Shown: positions 1 to 9,913 of the stretch, piece by piece
How positions within the stretch are numbered: the stretch's first letter is position 1
Layout: the number at the start of each line of letters is the position of its first letter
Source: Paragonimus westermani
Lineage: Eukaryota; Platyhelminthes; Trematoda; Plagiorchiida; Troglotrematidae
DNA: 64,000 nucleotides
NCBI GenBank assembly: GCA_008508345.1
Contig: QNGE01000273.1
Location: 34,917 to 98,916 of the forward strand
Direction: 5' to 3'
Made by a program: the position numbers and the translations under genes
Notes under the pieces: model-generated
Databases searched by the model: none
Told to the model about the DNA's origin: nothing
Seen by the model: the letters and a program-made list of their open reading frames with translations, nothing else

Positions 1-1740
1 CACTAGTACACATCACATTTGTAGTAAAAACCGACCACGCTGTCACTTAATGTTTAACTGAACCAGTCATATATTTCAAGTGATTGATCGCATTCTATCC
101 ACAGATCACAACATGAATTTGACCACATTTATACACGTATATAACATGCATTTTGGCAGACAGTGTGAGTCTGCTGTAACATCAATGATGCCATTGTGTG
201 TCAGTTTGCTACGAGCGGATCCAATTGCCCAGTAAGTCTGAACAGGACAGAGTGACCAGAAGCTCATTTCTGAGTCCTTTCAATTTCGAATTTATGTACG
301 TCTCAAGGTATAAATAGGGCTGAATCGTGATTGATACGAACAGGGGAACGGATAGCAAGCAATGATTAACACTTATTTGTCGCCACCTGATCAATAAGGC
401 TGCGACATTTCTGAGAATTCCTGAATTGTGAACATCTATCAGGACCGTAAACGTTAGAGTAACACAGACACTGCCACCTGTGCTAGGTAGGTGTTCGGTT
501 CGAAGCGTTAAAACGAAGACTGTCCTTCTTTGCTCGCCCTGACTTTCACCATGAATATCATTCACGATCCGGCCTGACTATCTTATTTCAGTCGTGTTTT
601 TATGTTAGCCACTTGTTCACAATTGAAGAAAGCGTGAGAAATGAATTTTCTCTGACGGTTGACAGGCAACTGATGCCAATAAACAGAGGGCACGACTATT
701 CACATTTATTTTGAACGAGCGAAATACTTGATAATCCTTCCAAAACATTATCCCTGTCTCTTACAATTAACTTCACGTGAACTCTCAATAACCTGTAATC
801 GTGTGATGTGTTGCTGGGGCCTAGCGAGCACAGTAAACGGTCCTACTGGCGAGGTGTGAATGACCCCAAATAAGTGTGATAAATAAATTTCTTGTCAGAT
901 TGCATGAAAAATGACGGAGCCGGTGCAATTTCATTATTCCCTGGCAATTGTTGCAATGTTTGCAGGAATCGTATTCGTGTTTCTGGTGCATAGTGACGAA
1001 CGAGACGCATTGACAGACTGATCAGAGCAGCTTGGACTGCAATGTAATCACATCGCGATTGGCGTGATTGTTTGTGGTCCACGTAATGACCGGACACTAC
1101 CATATCGAACTCGCTTGCTTAAATGTGACACAGTGGGAAAACAGCTGTAAGTTCGATGTACAAACTTGGGACAGTCTCATTAACCGAAGTCATCGTCCGA
1201 ATGACAGTAGACTGTGAGGTCTGTTGGAACAAGGGAAGAGATATATTGCAAGAAATCTGCAGCTGCATGTCCAATCTGTCGCGTACCAAGATACTGAGTC
1301 GGGGAAACCAGAACACTAACGGTCCGAGCGGCACTACACAACTTCAGTTTGTTAGAAAATAACACCCATTGTGCGAAGAAGCAAAAGCGTTTACGATTTC
1401 TGGTGGGCAACATACGTTTTGTATTCCGGTCAGCTCGTTAGCTATTAAGCTCACACGACCTTGGCTTAAACAACTGGATTGTTTACATCTGACACGCGTT
1501 CAAACCACTTTTTCTAACTTTCAATCCTTACAAGCAATTTGGATGTGTTAGATGGTCATTGTTGGTTGATTGGATGGCGCTGATCAATCGTAATTCGGTC
1601 AGTACCAGTTTATGCGTGAGCTCTGACTGACAGAACTTCCTCTAATCAGGAAACCGTTCCAATCCAATCGTATTGCACAATCCACCGTGTTGACTGTGCA
1701 CAGCTGACGAGAGTCCACTGTTGTATAACAGGCAGTTTCG
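1..1740. other. Non-coding stretch, nothing recognised
   Basis: Only short, low-information open frames occur on both strands. I see no conserved domain, splice-bounded exon, RNA gene or repeat that recurs elsewhere in the window. It ends at the left edge of the fold-back LTR structure. Confidence 0.6.
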
Positions 1741-1743
1741 TTA

Positions 1744-2030
1744 TGAGAAGTATACTACTCACAAGTAGTGTATTACCCACAGCGAAATTCAAGAACAAAA
1801 GGACAAGCCCCGAACACGACGGACAAGAAGGGACTATCGGACCAGTGTGTGCATGCTGTGTGGGAACTTTCACCAGGGTGAATGACAACATACTGTCACC
1901 CAATGCATGTGAGTACATGTCTGTCGTGCAAATGAGTATGCGCGTTTGTGGTTTAGTTTTTGACATGACGTGTACGGAAGTTTGCGCATTAAACCAACTT
2001 GCTGGCCAAACGTCATTTGCGGACACAACA
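1744..2030 (+). repeat. LTR, left copy of fold-back pair
   Basis: About 287 bases that begin TGAGAAG and end in ACAACA, matching the TG...CA rule for LTR ends. From 1753 on it is the reverse complement of the LTR at 2498-2782, with six substitutions, all between about 1845 and 1880, and no indel. The same ACAACA end recurs at 58304-58309, directly before a primer-binding-like site and gag, which is the main reason to call this an LTR. Open frames across it on both strands are fortuitous. A solo LTR-like repeat of another class remains possible. Confidence 0.6.
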
Positions 2031-2166
2031 GCTGTCGTCGTGGTTCTTGATCCAATCCTAGCAGAGCCCTGTCTAGTAAACCTTGCACAGTGGCAGCAAA
2101 CACGGATGGGTCCGCTCCTTGTCGAATCCTGGCCGCCTTGAACCGCCGCATGGCGTTCTGGCNGTC
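1753..2166 (+). repeat. Left arm of 414-base inverted repeat
   Basis: Pairs base for base with 2362-2775 in reverse complement (positions sum to 4528). The arm holds most of the LTR (to 2030) and then an antisense piece of gag (2031-2166). The N at 2163 would be T by comparison with 2365. The loop between the arms is 195 bases. Confidence 0.9.
2031..2166 (-). pseudogene. Antisense gag fragment inside left arm
   Basis: Read on the minus strand this encodes the same gag segment as 2362-2497 (ending ...LDQEPRRQL). It has no independent start and is fused to the LTR. It exists only because the arm is an inverted copy. Not functional. Confidence 0.7.
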
Positions 2167-2497
2167 CAGATGTTCCTGGAGGACTTGGAGGACGTGGCCG
2201 AGGTGTTCGGAGTCAAGACCGACCGTGGGAAGCTGGCTGCCCTGCGGACGCTGGTGAAGGGCAGGGCGAAGGCGGTGTTGGACGCAGCACTAAGAGGCCC
2301 AGCGAAGATGGAGTGAGCCGCTGCAAAGAAGGCGCTGGTGGCTGCGTTTGACAGCTCGACCGACAGCCAGAACGCCATGCGGCGGTTCAAGGCGGCCAGG
2401 ATTCGACAAGGAGCGGACCCATCCGTGTTTGCTGCCACTGTGCAAGGTTTACTAGACAGGGCTCTGCTAGGATTGGATCAAGAACCACGACGACAGC
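2164..2497 (+). pseudogene. gag: Ty3/Gypsy gag fragment
   Basis: One reading frame encodes a capsid-like segment starting VQMFLEDLEDVAEVFGV and running through KGRAKAVLDAAL, FDSSTDSQNAMRRFKAARI and GLLDRALLGLDQEP. The only break is TGA at 2314-2316, where a Trp codon (ME-W-AAAKK) would be expected, a single-base change. The N-terminal half is clearly homologous to the gag start at 58336 (shared FLED.E.VAE and KGRAKAVL). The start is missing because the sequence folds back at 2166, and the C-terminal CCHC region is missing because the LTR begins at 2498. GC content is well above the surroundings. LTR retroelement gag is a family-level inference from the neighbouring LTRs and pol. Confidence 0.65.
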
Positions 2498-2775
2498 TGT
2501 TGTGTCCGCAAATGACGTTTGGCCAGCAAGTTGGTTTAATGCGCAAACTTCCGTACACGTCATGTCAAAAACTAAACCACAAACGCGCATACTCATTTGC
2601 ACGACAGACATGTACTCACATGCATTGGGTGACAGTATGTTGTCATTCGCCCTGGTGGAAGTTCCAACACAGATTGTACACACTGGTCCGATAGTCCCTT
2701 CTTGTCCGTCGTGTTCGGGGCTTGTCCTTTTGTTCTTGAATTTCGCTGTGGGTAATACACTACTTGTGAGTAGTA
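2362..2775 (-). repeat. Right arm of 414-base inverted repeat
   Basis: Reverse complement of 1753-2166 at about 98.5 percent identity, with the differences clustered at about 2648-2683. It contains the end of the gag fragment and then the inverted LTR. Confidence 0.9.
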
Positions 2776-2782
2776 GTTCACA
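2498..2782 (-). repeat. LTR, right copy (minus orientation)
   Basis: On the minus strand it begins TGTGAACTACTACTC and ends ACAACA, 285 bases. It lies immediately after the C-terminal tail of the minus-strand Gypsy pol, where a 3' LTR is expected. The bases just before it (2783-2815) are only mildly purine-rich on the minus strand, so no clear polypurine tract can be claimed. Confidence 0.6.
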
Positions 2783-2801
2783 ACGTCGCGTGCACTTCTG
2801 C

Positions 2802-3480
2802 TCAGTTTGGCCATCCGCGTTCGACTATCATGCAATATTTATTTGCCCTTTTACTCTGCTTTACCCGATGTTGTTTTCTGATGAACTGTTCGATTGTTTG
2901 TGTTTTCTGTAATCGACCCCTTGTGGGTTTAGAACATATCTCACTACCGCTTCGAGTGAGTGTTGGAATAATCGTATCTTCGATTTGGTCATCCAACACA
3001 GTCGTCCCTTCTTTAAGGAACTTGTTCTGATTATGTCACGATTTCAGGTGCACACCATTGGTCCATCGCCCCCGACGACCTTGGTTGATTTGAACACTCG
3101 TATACGTGCTGTTCTTGTTGTTAAATGGTCCTATCAATCGTCATTTAGATTCGTCTGCATCGTGGCCGGATGTCTCCGATCAACTATAGTCTCTTATTTT
3201 TTCCGGTCCTTGATCTTGTACGGGCATCATTTTTGTGTATTGTGTCTCACGTCATATCTCTGTTTAGCTCTGTGCCGTGTTTCTGCTGTCCACTCACACG
3301 CACGGTGTTCCATGTAGCGCCCTTCTTGTGTTTATGATTCTCACCGGACACACTGACATCCAAGAGAATCTTTGGATCCCTCCTGTATAAACGCTCAAAT
3401 GTTGAACTCTGGTTTTTGCATGCTTCCTCGTGCGGCGCCTAAATTATACGTCTGATAGTCCTTCTTCCCATTCGTTGTCA
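2802..3480 (-). pseudogene. Gypsy pol C-terminal tail
   Basis: Continues the integrase on the minus strand with several frame breaks. The last open piece (2999-2802) carries a basic TLTRSGSEICSKPTRGR segment, like the R-x-R-S-x-R...P tails that close many Gypsy Pol proteins, and ends 20 bases before the LTR. Coding similarity in the middle (3000-3450) is weak. The assignment rests mostly on position between the integrase core and the LTR. Confidence 0.4.
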
Positions 3481-3830
3481 CTACAGTTCGACTATTCCTT
3501 CATCGCACGATTGGACTGCTCCGTCAACCCTTTCGTGTGTGGATGGTATGGCGATGTTCTCAAGTGCTGAATTACCCAGTTCTTCAACACCTCAAATCAC
3601 CGGCCCTCCAAACGCGGGCCCTGTTCCTTGATGGCTCTCTGCGGCATTGCAATTTACGCCAGGACGTTATTGATTAAGGCGTGCACAACCGTTCCGCTCG
3701 TTCGACCAGCAGTTGGAATGGCTACCATCAATCGTACGAGATGGCCAATCACTACAACTATGTAGCGATTTCCATTTGGGGTTGTTGGGAGTGGACCAGA
3801 AATGTTTGTCACGTGCGTGCGCGGCTCGCT
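3481..3830 (-). pseudogene. int: Gypsy integrase core, catalytically dead
   Basis: The minus-strand frame shows GPLPTTPNGNRYIVVV, then AIPTAGRTSGTVVHALINNV, MPQRAIKEQGPRLEG and RTSPYHPHTKGLTEQSNRA, the standard order of a retroviral-type DDE integrase. In-frame stops interrupt at LA*IA (about 3658) and GR*FE (about 3598). The first catalytic Asp (usually in MDI.GP) reads N in TNISGP. The second (S-D-Q-G) reads E in KEQG. The third, Glu in V/TE, is retained. Two of the three metal-binding residues are therefore replaced. It follows the RT at 5620-4691 in the same orientation. Confidence 0.75.
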
Positions 3831-4690
3831 CTCTTATGATGCATTACATCGGCGGTGTTGTTGTCATTGTTCCTTGATCCTGTTGGTAGTTGCGGCACAC
3901 CCGAATGGAATCGGTCACATCTTTCCGCATTTCGGGTCAAAACACTCGATGCCAAACAAATTCGAACATGTGAACGCCTGTGTTAACCAGTTAAATCACG
4001 CACCCCTGTGTTTCAGTGGAATAAATGGCAGTCTTTTCGGTCACAATCCGCGCCGCAACTCCACATCAAAGACTGGTTGGCCGTTTTCCAAATATAACAT
4101 GTCTCATAGGTGTAACGGCTGATTCCGCTCTGAAGTCAACGTCTTGGGTTTGGTTCTAACCAGCAAACGTTCACATATTTCGCGTACCTTGGTGTCTTGC
4201 TGTTGATTGACTAACATGCCTCTGTCGAAGACCAGTACTCTGTTCATAGTTATGCCTATAGTTGGTAGCTCATTTTTCGTACTGAACATGACAATGTATC
4301 AGATACCCCAATGTTTTCACCAGTGACATGTTTAATGACGAAACTGAACTCTTACAGTCAAAGTGGTCAGCACGCCAGTCATTCGCATAGATCCTTCGCC
4401 TTCTTCAACCAGATCGACGACGTATGGCCACTGTCAACGTGGGAGGTGGTTGTTACCATGTGGGTCCTCCAGTTTTATGGCGCCCAGACGTTGGTTGGGC
4501 ATTCTTTCTCTGTGGTCGAATACCTTCTCCGTGTTCCCGTCGGTAGTCGACTGGGGTATTCAGCTGTCTCTGACGTTTGTGAAGAAACTGCCTATTAAGA
4601 ATTGGTGATTGACAACACGGCGCCGCGGCAGTAACGTATAAGGCCGGCAGTGTAAGTAAAGCCACAATGTACGCGTTAACACAACACATC
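3831..4690 (-). pseudogene. Gypsy RNase H end and integrase N-terminal region
   Basis: Minus-strand pieces such as DTKVREICERLLVRTKP and LENGQPVFDVEL correspond to the spacer between RNase H and the integrase zinc-binding domain in Gypsy Pol. The His/Cys finger itself cannot be read with confidence. Several stops and frame changes are present, so it is placed by context only. Confidence 0.4.
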
Positions 4691-5620
4691 TCATTGATTT
4701 AATGATATGTACAGGCGGCCAAAACAGCCCAGAATTGTAGCCGACAGAATACAAAGCAGGTAGGTTGTCAAGGTCAGCCACAGCAAATCAGGGAGTGGCC
4801 AAATAAAGCACTTGGTTCGGTGCTGCATATGCAACACTGTCCCGATTCCGATATCACTTGCATCAAATGATGCCGTGAATGATTCATTCGATTTGGGGAT
4901 TGTGAAGCACTGTTGATTATTGGCACCCTCCTGCTCGAGGTGACTGATTGCTATCGGCAAGCCTTCAGTCCAGACAAACCTCTTCTCCTTCTTCAGCAGT
5001 TGCAAGAGTGGATCTGCTTTCGGAGATAACCTCGGCATATATCTTGAGTCGTAATCGACCACTCTGAGAAAGAACCGCAGTTGCCGCCCCGATTTTGATG
5101 CTACGGAATGCTTGATTAGTGTCAACTTCTTCCGGGGTGGTTGAATTTTCCTGTTGCTGTCCGTGTTTCTTGAAGAGAAGATTGTAGTACGATCGACTTC
5201 GACATTTCTTACTGCGTTGGCGTGTTGTAGCATTGTCCGTAGTCTTCTTGCATGTTCCGAAACCGTGTTGAGGAACATAACGATACCATCTCCATAAACA
5301 GTTTCTCCTCCCCGACCCTCCAGCGTGTGAAACAATAGACATTTGGAGGTGGCTGGAGCATTTGAAAGACCGAACAGCAACCTAAGGAATTCGTACTGCT
5401 GTCCACTCACACAAAAGACAGTTTTCATTCTGTCTTTTAGTGCCACTGGTAGTTGCCAGTAACCGGAGCGTAGATCTACAAGGGACACTGTTTTGGCTTC
5501 GTGCAGGTGTACAGAAGTCTCTTCTCTCTGGAGTGCCGTGAAGACATTTTTGATTGTAATTTGGTTCCGCTGCCTCAAATCGACACTAAATCGGTAGGTT
5601 CCATCAGGTTTCCCAGTCAA
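4691..5620 (-). pseudogene. Gypsy reverse transcriptase/RNase H
   Basis: A 309-residue open frame. RT blocks are in order: KPDGTYRFSVDLRQRN near residues 4-19, VDLRSGYWQLPV with the motif A Asp at about residue 49, then QYEFLRLLFGLSNAPA. The catalytic Y-x-D-D box reads YGDG at about 109-112, so the second Asp is lost. RNase H follows, with SFTASFDASDIGIGTVL near residue 240, matching the (T)DAS..G.G box. Codons before residue 1 (5620-5760) continue RT-like sequence in other frames, so the apparent start is not biological and the initiator is not ATG. Family assignment to Ty3/Gypsy is strong, the named element unknown. It cannot encode active enzyme. Confidence 0.85.
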
Positions 5621-6250
5621 CAGGAACGGCTATGTAAATGGGCTCTGGTCCTTTCTCCACGCTCTCATTTATCATTTTTTCACTTCTGGAATCAACTTCA
5701 ACAGTACCCCCCGTATATCGGTTTGCATTCCGCGCCTGGTTGCAAGTATATCTTATGTTTCACCCACGTACAGAATCCATACTGATCATCCGCAGTGGTG
5801 GACAGATAAGAGTACTCATCAACACACTGCATGTTGAATGGGAAAAGGCATTTTGGTATAGATTTGGCAACTGTTCTGCTCACTCGGTATTGGTCTTACG
5901 TCTCCATGAGAGAGAATTCCACAGCATCACCATTAATACGCACTTCACTCGTCAGTAGGTATACCTTCGCCCCCAATCATCTTTCAGATCGGCAACTGTT
6001 GACGCCTCTTTTGCACTGTCAGTTTCTAACTGCCTGTCTTAGCCTGACATCACTTACTTGACTGTCAGGACGCAGAGTTCCCACTGCCTTTATGGCAGTC
6101 ACAGTGACTGCAAATGCATTCAAATTAACCGACATAAGGGGCAACCCATGTACTGTGCGTGTACTCAAAGCCCCACCCCCGTATCTACTACCGTGGTCTA
6201 TGATGTTGTCTCGATCAGCACTTCCCCACATGGAACGCCTCAATGACAAC
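5621..6250 (-). pseudogene. Gypsy RT start and possible protease region
   Basis: On the minus strand VKHKIYLQPGAECKPI (about 5780-5730) matches the segment that precedes RT in Gypsy Pol (H.I.....PI.Q..R). Farther upstream, to 6250, is a frame that could be a decayed aspartic protease, but no D-S/T-G active site can be read. The protease identity is weak. Confidence 0.35.
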
Positions 6251-8760
6251 CAAATGGCGTTAGTTTACTTGTAATTGTGAAACGGTCAACTACGAATAAA
6301 CAACAATGTACTCCACTGCGCATGCGAGTATATGTAAACATGCTTATCCGTTTCGTAATGTTGCTTTCAACTAGGTCGACGGAACAGTCATCTCTGAGAA
6401 TGAGCGTCAAATATTAATCACTCGTAAGTTATTCACATCAAATCTAAGGCGAATGGAACCACACAGTTTGGACACCCCGTGTGTAGCATTTGTTTTCGGT
6501 AGATGAATCGAGAACACAAAGTTACGAGCAACTGGTAATACTGGACGTTTTGACAACCTCGGGTGACCTTCCTCGAGAGTGTTGTGATCGACCTTGATTA
6601 AGTTTGCACCATACCATCTGTAGCGTAGATGAATAAGTAGGAGCAAGCATTGAGAACAGACATGGTTGCAGCCGCATTTTTGAGGAAGCCACATGACAGT
6701 TGTTCATCCTACAAATCCTGACCTAAGCATGAAAATGTCTCAGACCTGATGGATTATTTCGCCAACAGTAGTTCCAACCACTAGTGTGTTGCTAGTAGTT
6801 ACAGATTGGGTTATTCAGTGCTTTTGGATCAGTTCTGCTAAGTCGCTAAATCACTATTAAGCGGTCAGTCCATTTTCTACCTGACCTGTGTTCCCTTTTC
6901 AAAAATGCTATTTTTATCCCAACTGGTAACGGATGGCCACAATGCACTTTCTCATCAGTGTTATGTAGAACACAAAACTGAACAGCTTGCTAAATTCACC
7001 ATGGAGATTCCCCCTAACATACTACTTGAAACGGTCTACCCAGTTTACAGTGACGTTTTTTCTCTTGGCTTGGAGATTAAACTCTGTAAAACAGCTCAGC
7101 CGTGGATAGGTGTATTTCTTGGTTAAAGTTTGGTACCATGTATTCCGGATATACTCTTATAAATCGTTCTAAGCCAGTTCACGGAATGTGGAAGAACTGA
7201 TGGGACGTCCGTGTCTCCGGGTTGATCAGCGAGATGTCTTGTTAGCAAACACCAATTATTGCAGGTCGTTCCTGAGTAGAGTAACTCACTTGCTGCTACT
7301 CAGAAGTACAGTAAACTATATATGATGGTGTGTTAATCCAAGTTGACTGCATCTTGCACAATAGGCGGAGAAAACTACAATCCGTCCAGATAACATGCCC
7401 TCCGAACAAATTTAATGCAAATAAGTATTCTTTATCAGTGTCGGTCAAGATATCGTGGTGAAATTTAGGGCGAAAAGTGTGTCATTATGTAAATTCTTGT
7501 TTAGATTTGTGTTGCAAAAAAATAAGCCTGTTTGTGCGTAGAATAACAGCACGCTTGAAAGGAGTTGAATGATCTATTCTGTACTAAAGGAAACTGACTT
7601 CCTTGGCTCTGAGAAATACGCGACTGTCAACCGGTAACTGCTTCCAAGAAAAACCAGAAATTCGGGTGCACGAAAACAACTTTGTCGTACTCCAAAACAT
7701 GTGGCTCACAGAGGAATGTGCGGGGTATTTACATGGGGAATACTGACTTACAAGCAATCTCGAATCAGAAGATCTAAGAACAGTTACCAAAAATAGCAGT
7801 TAAGGTTACTAGCCAATAATGAGCCTGGCGTAATAAAGGTCGAACAGGTAAAAACTAGCGACGGTTACTTCTCGACTGTTCAAGACGTTTCGATTTATTC
7901 AGAGTGGGGGAAGTCGTTCCTTTGATGAAGGATATGGCTTCAGACGGAAAAAATGAATTCCCTGACAGTTTGTTTATCACACAGTCGGAATTCTACTCTC
8001 TGTATGATGTTCGCATTTGAGTACGGTACGCGTGATAAATCGAGACTGATGAGGAATAACTGTAGGGTCGTTCTTTACAGCCCAATGTTGTTACACACGA
8101 TAAACAATGCTGTCCGATCTCGTCGTCTTCTCAATCGCTCACTAACGGTTCATGCTGACACTGAATTACGCTTAACCTGATGACCCAATGAATGTCTTTC
8201 CCCACAACCGATGATAAGGGAGGTAATTCATCTTCAAAACGGTTAATGGGAAGAGGCTCGTAGAAACTGAATTTAATACTGTAGTATGTGAATAAACATA
8301 CAAGAAAATTGACTTTCTAACTTCTAATGTGAAAGTGCCCTAGAATTTGGACAAAGAGTATACCCGTACGACGAACTTAACGAATAGATACTGCTCAGTA
8401 ATGGGGGGACTTTGAAACGGAATTGAACCCACTTAAGCAAATGGTCATCTGTTAAGTCGGAACAGAACGACTGGTTGTGAGTCAAAGAATCTCACAAAGT
8501 TGCGTTTGACCATACATATCACTTCACTTCACTTTTCCAACCTGCGAACAGCGTAAGGGAAGTCAAGTTAATTCGGACACATAAGGATTATTTTAAAAAA
8601 AACCTATTACATTGAGATATTTCAGTTGTTATCGAGACGTCTTGCTACTGTTTGCGGATCCTCAAGTTGTTCGTGTATTGACTAGATAGAGCATGATGTG
8701 AATATCAACGTTTTCGCTCGCAGAATTGCCAGTAAATTTACATTTAATGTTAATCACTGA
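6251..8760. other. Mostly unrecognised; holds one hairpin-repeat copy
   Basis: Apart from the repeat at 6420-6600, listed separately, there are only short random open frames. I recognise no exon, RNA gene or transposon end. Confidence 0.5.
6420..6605 (-). repeat. PLE-style hammerhead repeat, copy 1
   Basis: The minus strand aligns over about 150 bases with 9735-9890: GGTCACCCGAGG, then AAAACGTCCAGTATTACC, TTGCTCGTAAC, GTGTCCAAACTG and TTAGATTTGATG. The hammerhead-like core is damaged (CGAGGA instead of CUGAGGA). Same family as 55490-55575. Confidence 0.6.
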
Positions 8761-8761
8761 G

Positions 8762-8880
8762 AAATGCACAACACGAGGAGAACGGCTGGCTCCTCTAAGA
8801 ATCGAACTGGTAATCTTCTGTGCCTAAAACAGACGTGATAACCACCACGTCACTGGCCAGCATCTGATGATACACGCATG
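8762..8880 (-). repeat. tRNA-derived SINE head (tRNA-Val-like), copy 1
   Basis: The minus strand reads like a decayed tRNA: GTGGTGGTTATCACG (D arm, box A), a perfect five-pair anticodon stem TCTGT/ACAGA, then CCAGTTCGATTC (box B). The D-arm wording resembles eukaryotic tRNA-Val. The T stem does not pair and no acceptor stem closes, so it is not a functional tRNA. A second copy is at 14213-14330, sharing the GGAG..CAGCCGTTCTCCTC tail. Confidence 0.6.
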
Positions 8881-8929
8881 GGTTACTGCGAATATTTTAG
8901 TCGGCAAGTGAGTTGTTTCTCAACATCTT

Positions 8930-9125
8930 GCTGTTTCTGCAGTTGGTTGAAATCCGGCTGAAGTCCTAAATTGTCACGATTCGATCTCGTTCAAATCACT
9001 GAACCTGTCAAATTACGCATTAGTAAGACAATTTCCACGTTCAGCAGTGGCTTTGATGTATTCCAGCCTTAACTCTTAGAGGAATCCTTCCGGGGCAGTC
9101 GATGCCTTAGACCATTTATATTCCA
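8930..9125 (+). repeat. tRNA-derived SINE, copy 1 of tandem pair
   Basis: Contains a box B-like GGTTGAAATCC at 8945-8955. It shares the downstream body with 9185-9450: GAATC/AATCACTGAA, CTGTCAAATTACGCA, and GTCGATGCC...AGACCA. Box A is too degraded to place. Confidence 0.5.
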
Positions 9126-9126
9126 T

Positions 9127-9184
9127 ATGAGACACCGGGAAGGGTGGGAAACCGAGTCCAGATGTGACATTTCCGAGCTCCTGG
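9127..9184 (+). other. Spacer between two SINE copies
   Basis: Short unique stretch. The long open frame that starts here (to 9543) runs through the next SINE and is judged fortuitous. Confidence 0.4.
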
Positions 9185-9450
9185 AGCGGCCCCGTGACTC
9201 ACATGGTAAAGCGCTTGTTGCGTTCGGGCGTGCTGTTTCTGTCGCTGGTTCGAATCCACCTAATGCCCTAACTTTTCACAACTGGGTCCCGTCTGAATCA
9301 TTGAATCTGCCAAACTACTCACTAATAATACTCAGTCGATTCCAGTTCCTCCTTCACGATCTCTTGTTTGACACCAACGCGGTTGCACATGTAAAAGTAC
9401 GACAACCCATCGATGCCAAGTCCCCCAGACCACACATTTCTCGAGTGCAT
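9185..9450 (+). repeat. tRNA-derived SINE, copy 2 of tandem pair
   Basis: Box A-like ACTCACATGGTAAAGCGC at about 9197-9214 and a perfect box B GGTTCGAATCC at 9247-9257 give the spacing of an internal RNA polymerase III promoter. The head resembles Ala/Gly-type tRNA wording (TGGTAAAGCGC). The body matches copy 1 about 290 bases upstream. Confidence 0.6.
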
Positions 9451-9649
9451 GTCCGCACGGATCGCATCCTGAGTGACTTGGACAATAGCTACCGTCCAAG
9501 TGGTTATGACGAGTACACACAATGTAAGACAGTTTGTGATTAAGAGTGCCGCAAATGTTGATCTTTGCTGAAAGTAACTCTCGGAATTAAACAGATCAAC
9601 ATGAAATCGGCGGCATGATATTCCGAGATCGAGTGATTCATATCAAAAG

Positions 9650-9913
9650 AAGAAACGATCATTGATAAATAGATTGGTAATAACACGACGTTACGAGCAA
9701 GTTGTAATAATCTACGTTTCAACCACATCGAATTCGATTACAACATTCCTGAGGTAGGCCACCCGAGGTGGTTGAAACGTAGAGTATTACAACTTGCTCG
9801 TAACGTCGTGTTATTACCAATCTGTCCATTAATAACGTGTTAAACACGACGCCCAAACTGTTCAACTTCATTCGTACTAAATTTGGTGCGGATGTCTTAC
9901 AAGAAACGATCAT
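9650..9913 (+). repeat. Hairpin repeat with 13-base direct repeats
   Basis: AAGAAACGATCAT occurs at 9650-9662 and again at 9901-9913, flanking the unit like a target-site duplication. Inside, about 54 bases at 9680-9733 are the reverse complement of about 9774-9830 with one mismatch, leaving a spacer of about 40 bases. The right half continues with family sequence also found at 6420-6600 and 55490-55575. A retroposed fold-back derivative of a PLE-related repeat is the simplest reading. Confidence 0.6.
9749..9786 (+). ncRNA. Hammerhead-like core in hairpin repeat
   Basis: Box 1 reads CTGAGGT at 9749-9755 (canonical CUGANGA, last base changed). Stem II GGCCACC/GGTGGTT (9757-9763 with 9767-9773, two G-U pairs) is closed by loop CGA, then GAAA at 9774-9777 and CGTA. 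The flanks ATTC and GAGT can form a weak stem I. The other copies keep the final A of box 1, so the family ancestor fits a type I hammerhead with a minimal stem III. This copy is probably inactive. Confidence 0.5.

Larger units (their letters stand above)
2498..6250 (-). mobile_element. Decayed Ty3/Gypsy retrotransposon
   Basis: Read on the minus strand, the order is a possible protease region (about 6250-5800), RT and RNase H (5760-4690), a linker and integrase N-terminal region (4290-3830), integrase core (3830-3480), a C-terminal tail (to about 2802) and an LTR (2782-2498). RT-RNase H-integrase order is diagnostic of Ty3/Gypsy rather than Ty1/Copia. Stops and frameshifts occur throughout and catalytic residues are lost, so the copy is dead. 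No 5' LTR or gag is recognisable beyond 6250. I cannot assign a named family. Confidence 0.75.

Noticed and set aside
1646..2912. Mirror-image open frames of 90-136 codons on both strands
   Set aside because: They are translations of the inverted LTR arms and recur only because the arms are copies of each other.
9127..9543. 138-codon open frame
   Set aside because: It runs through a tRNA-derived SINE and shows no domain.
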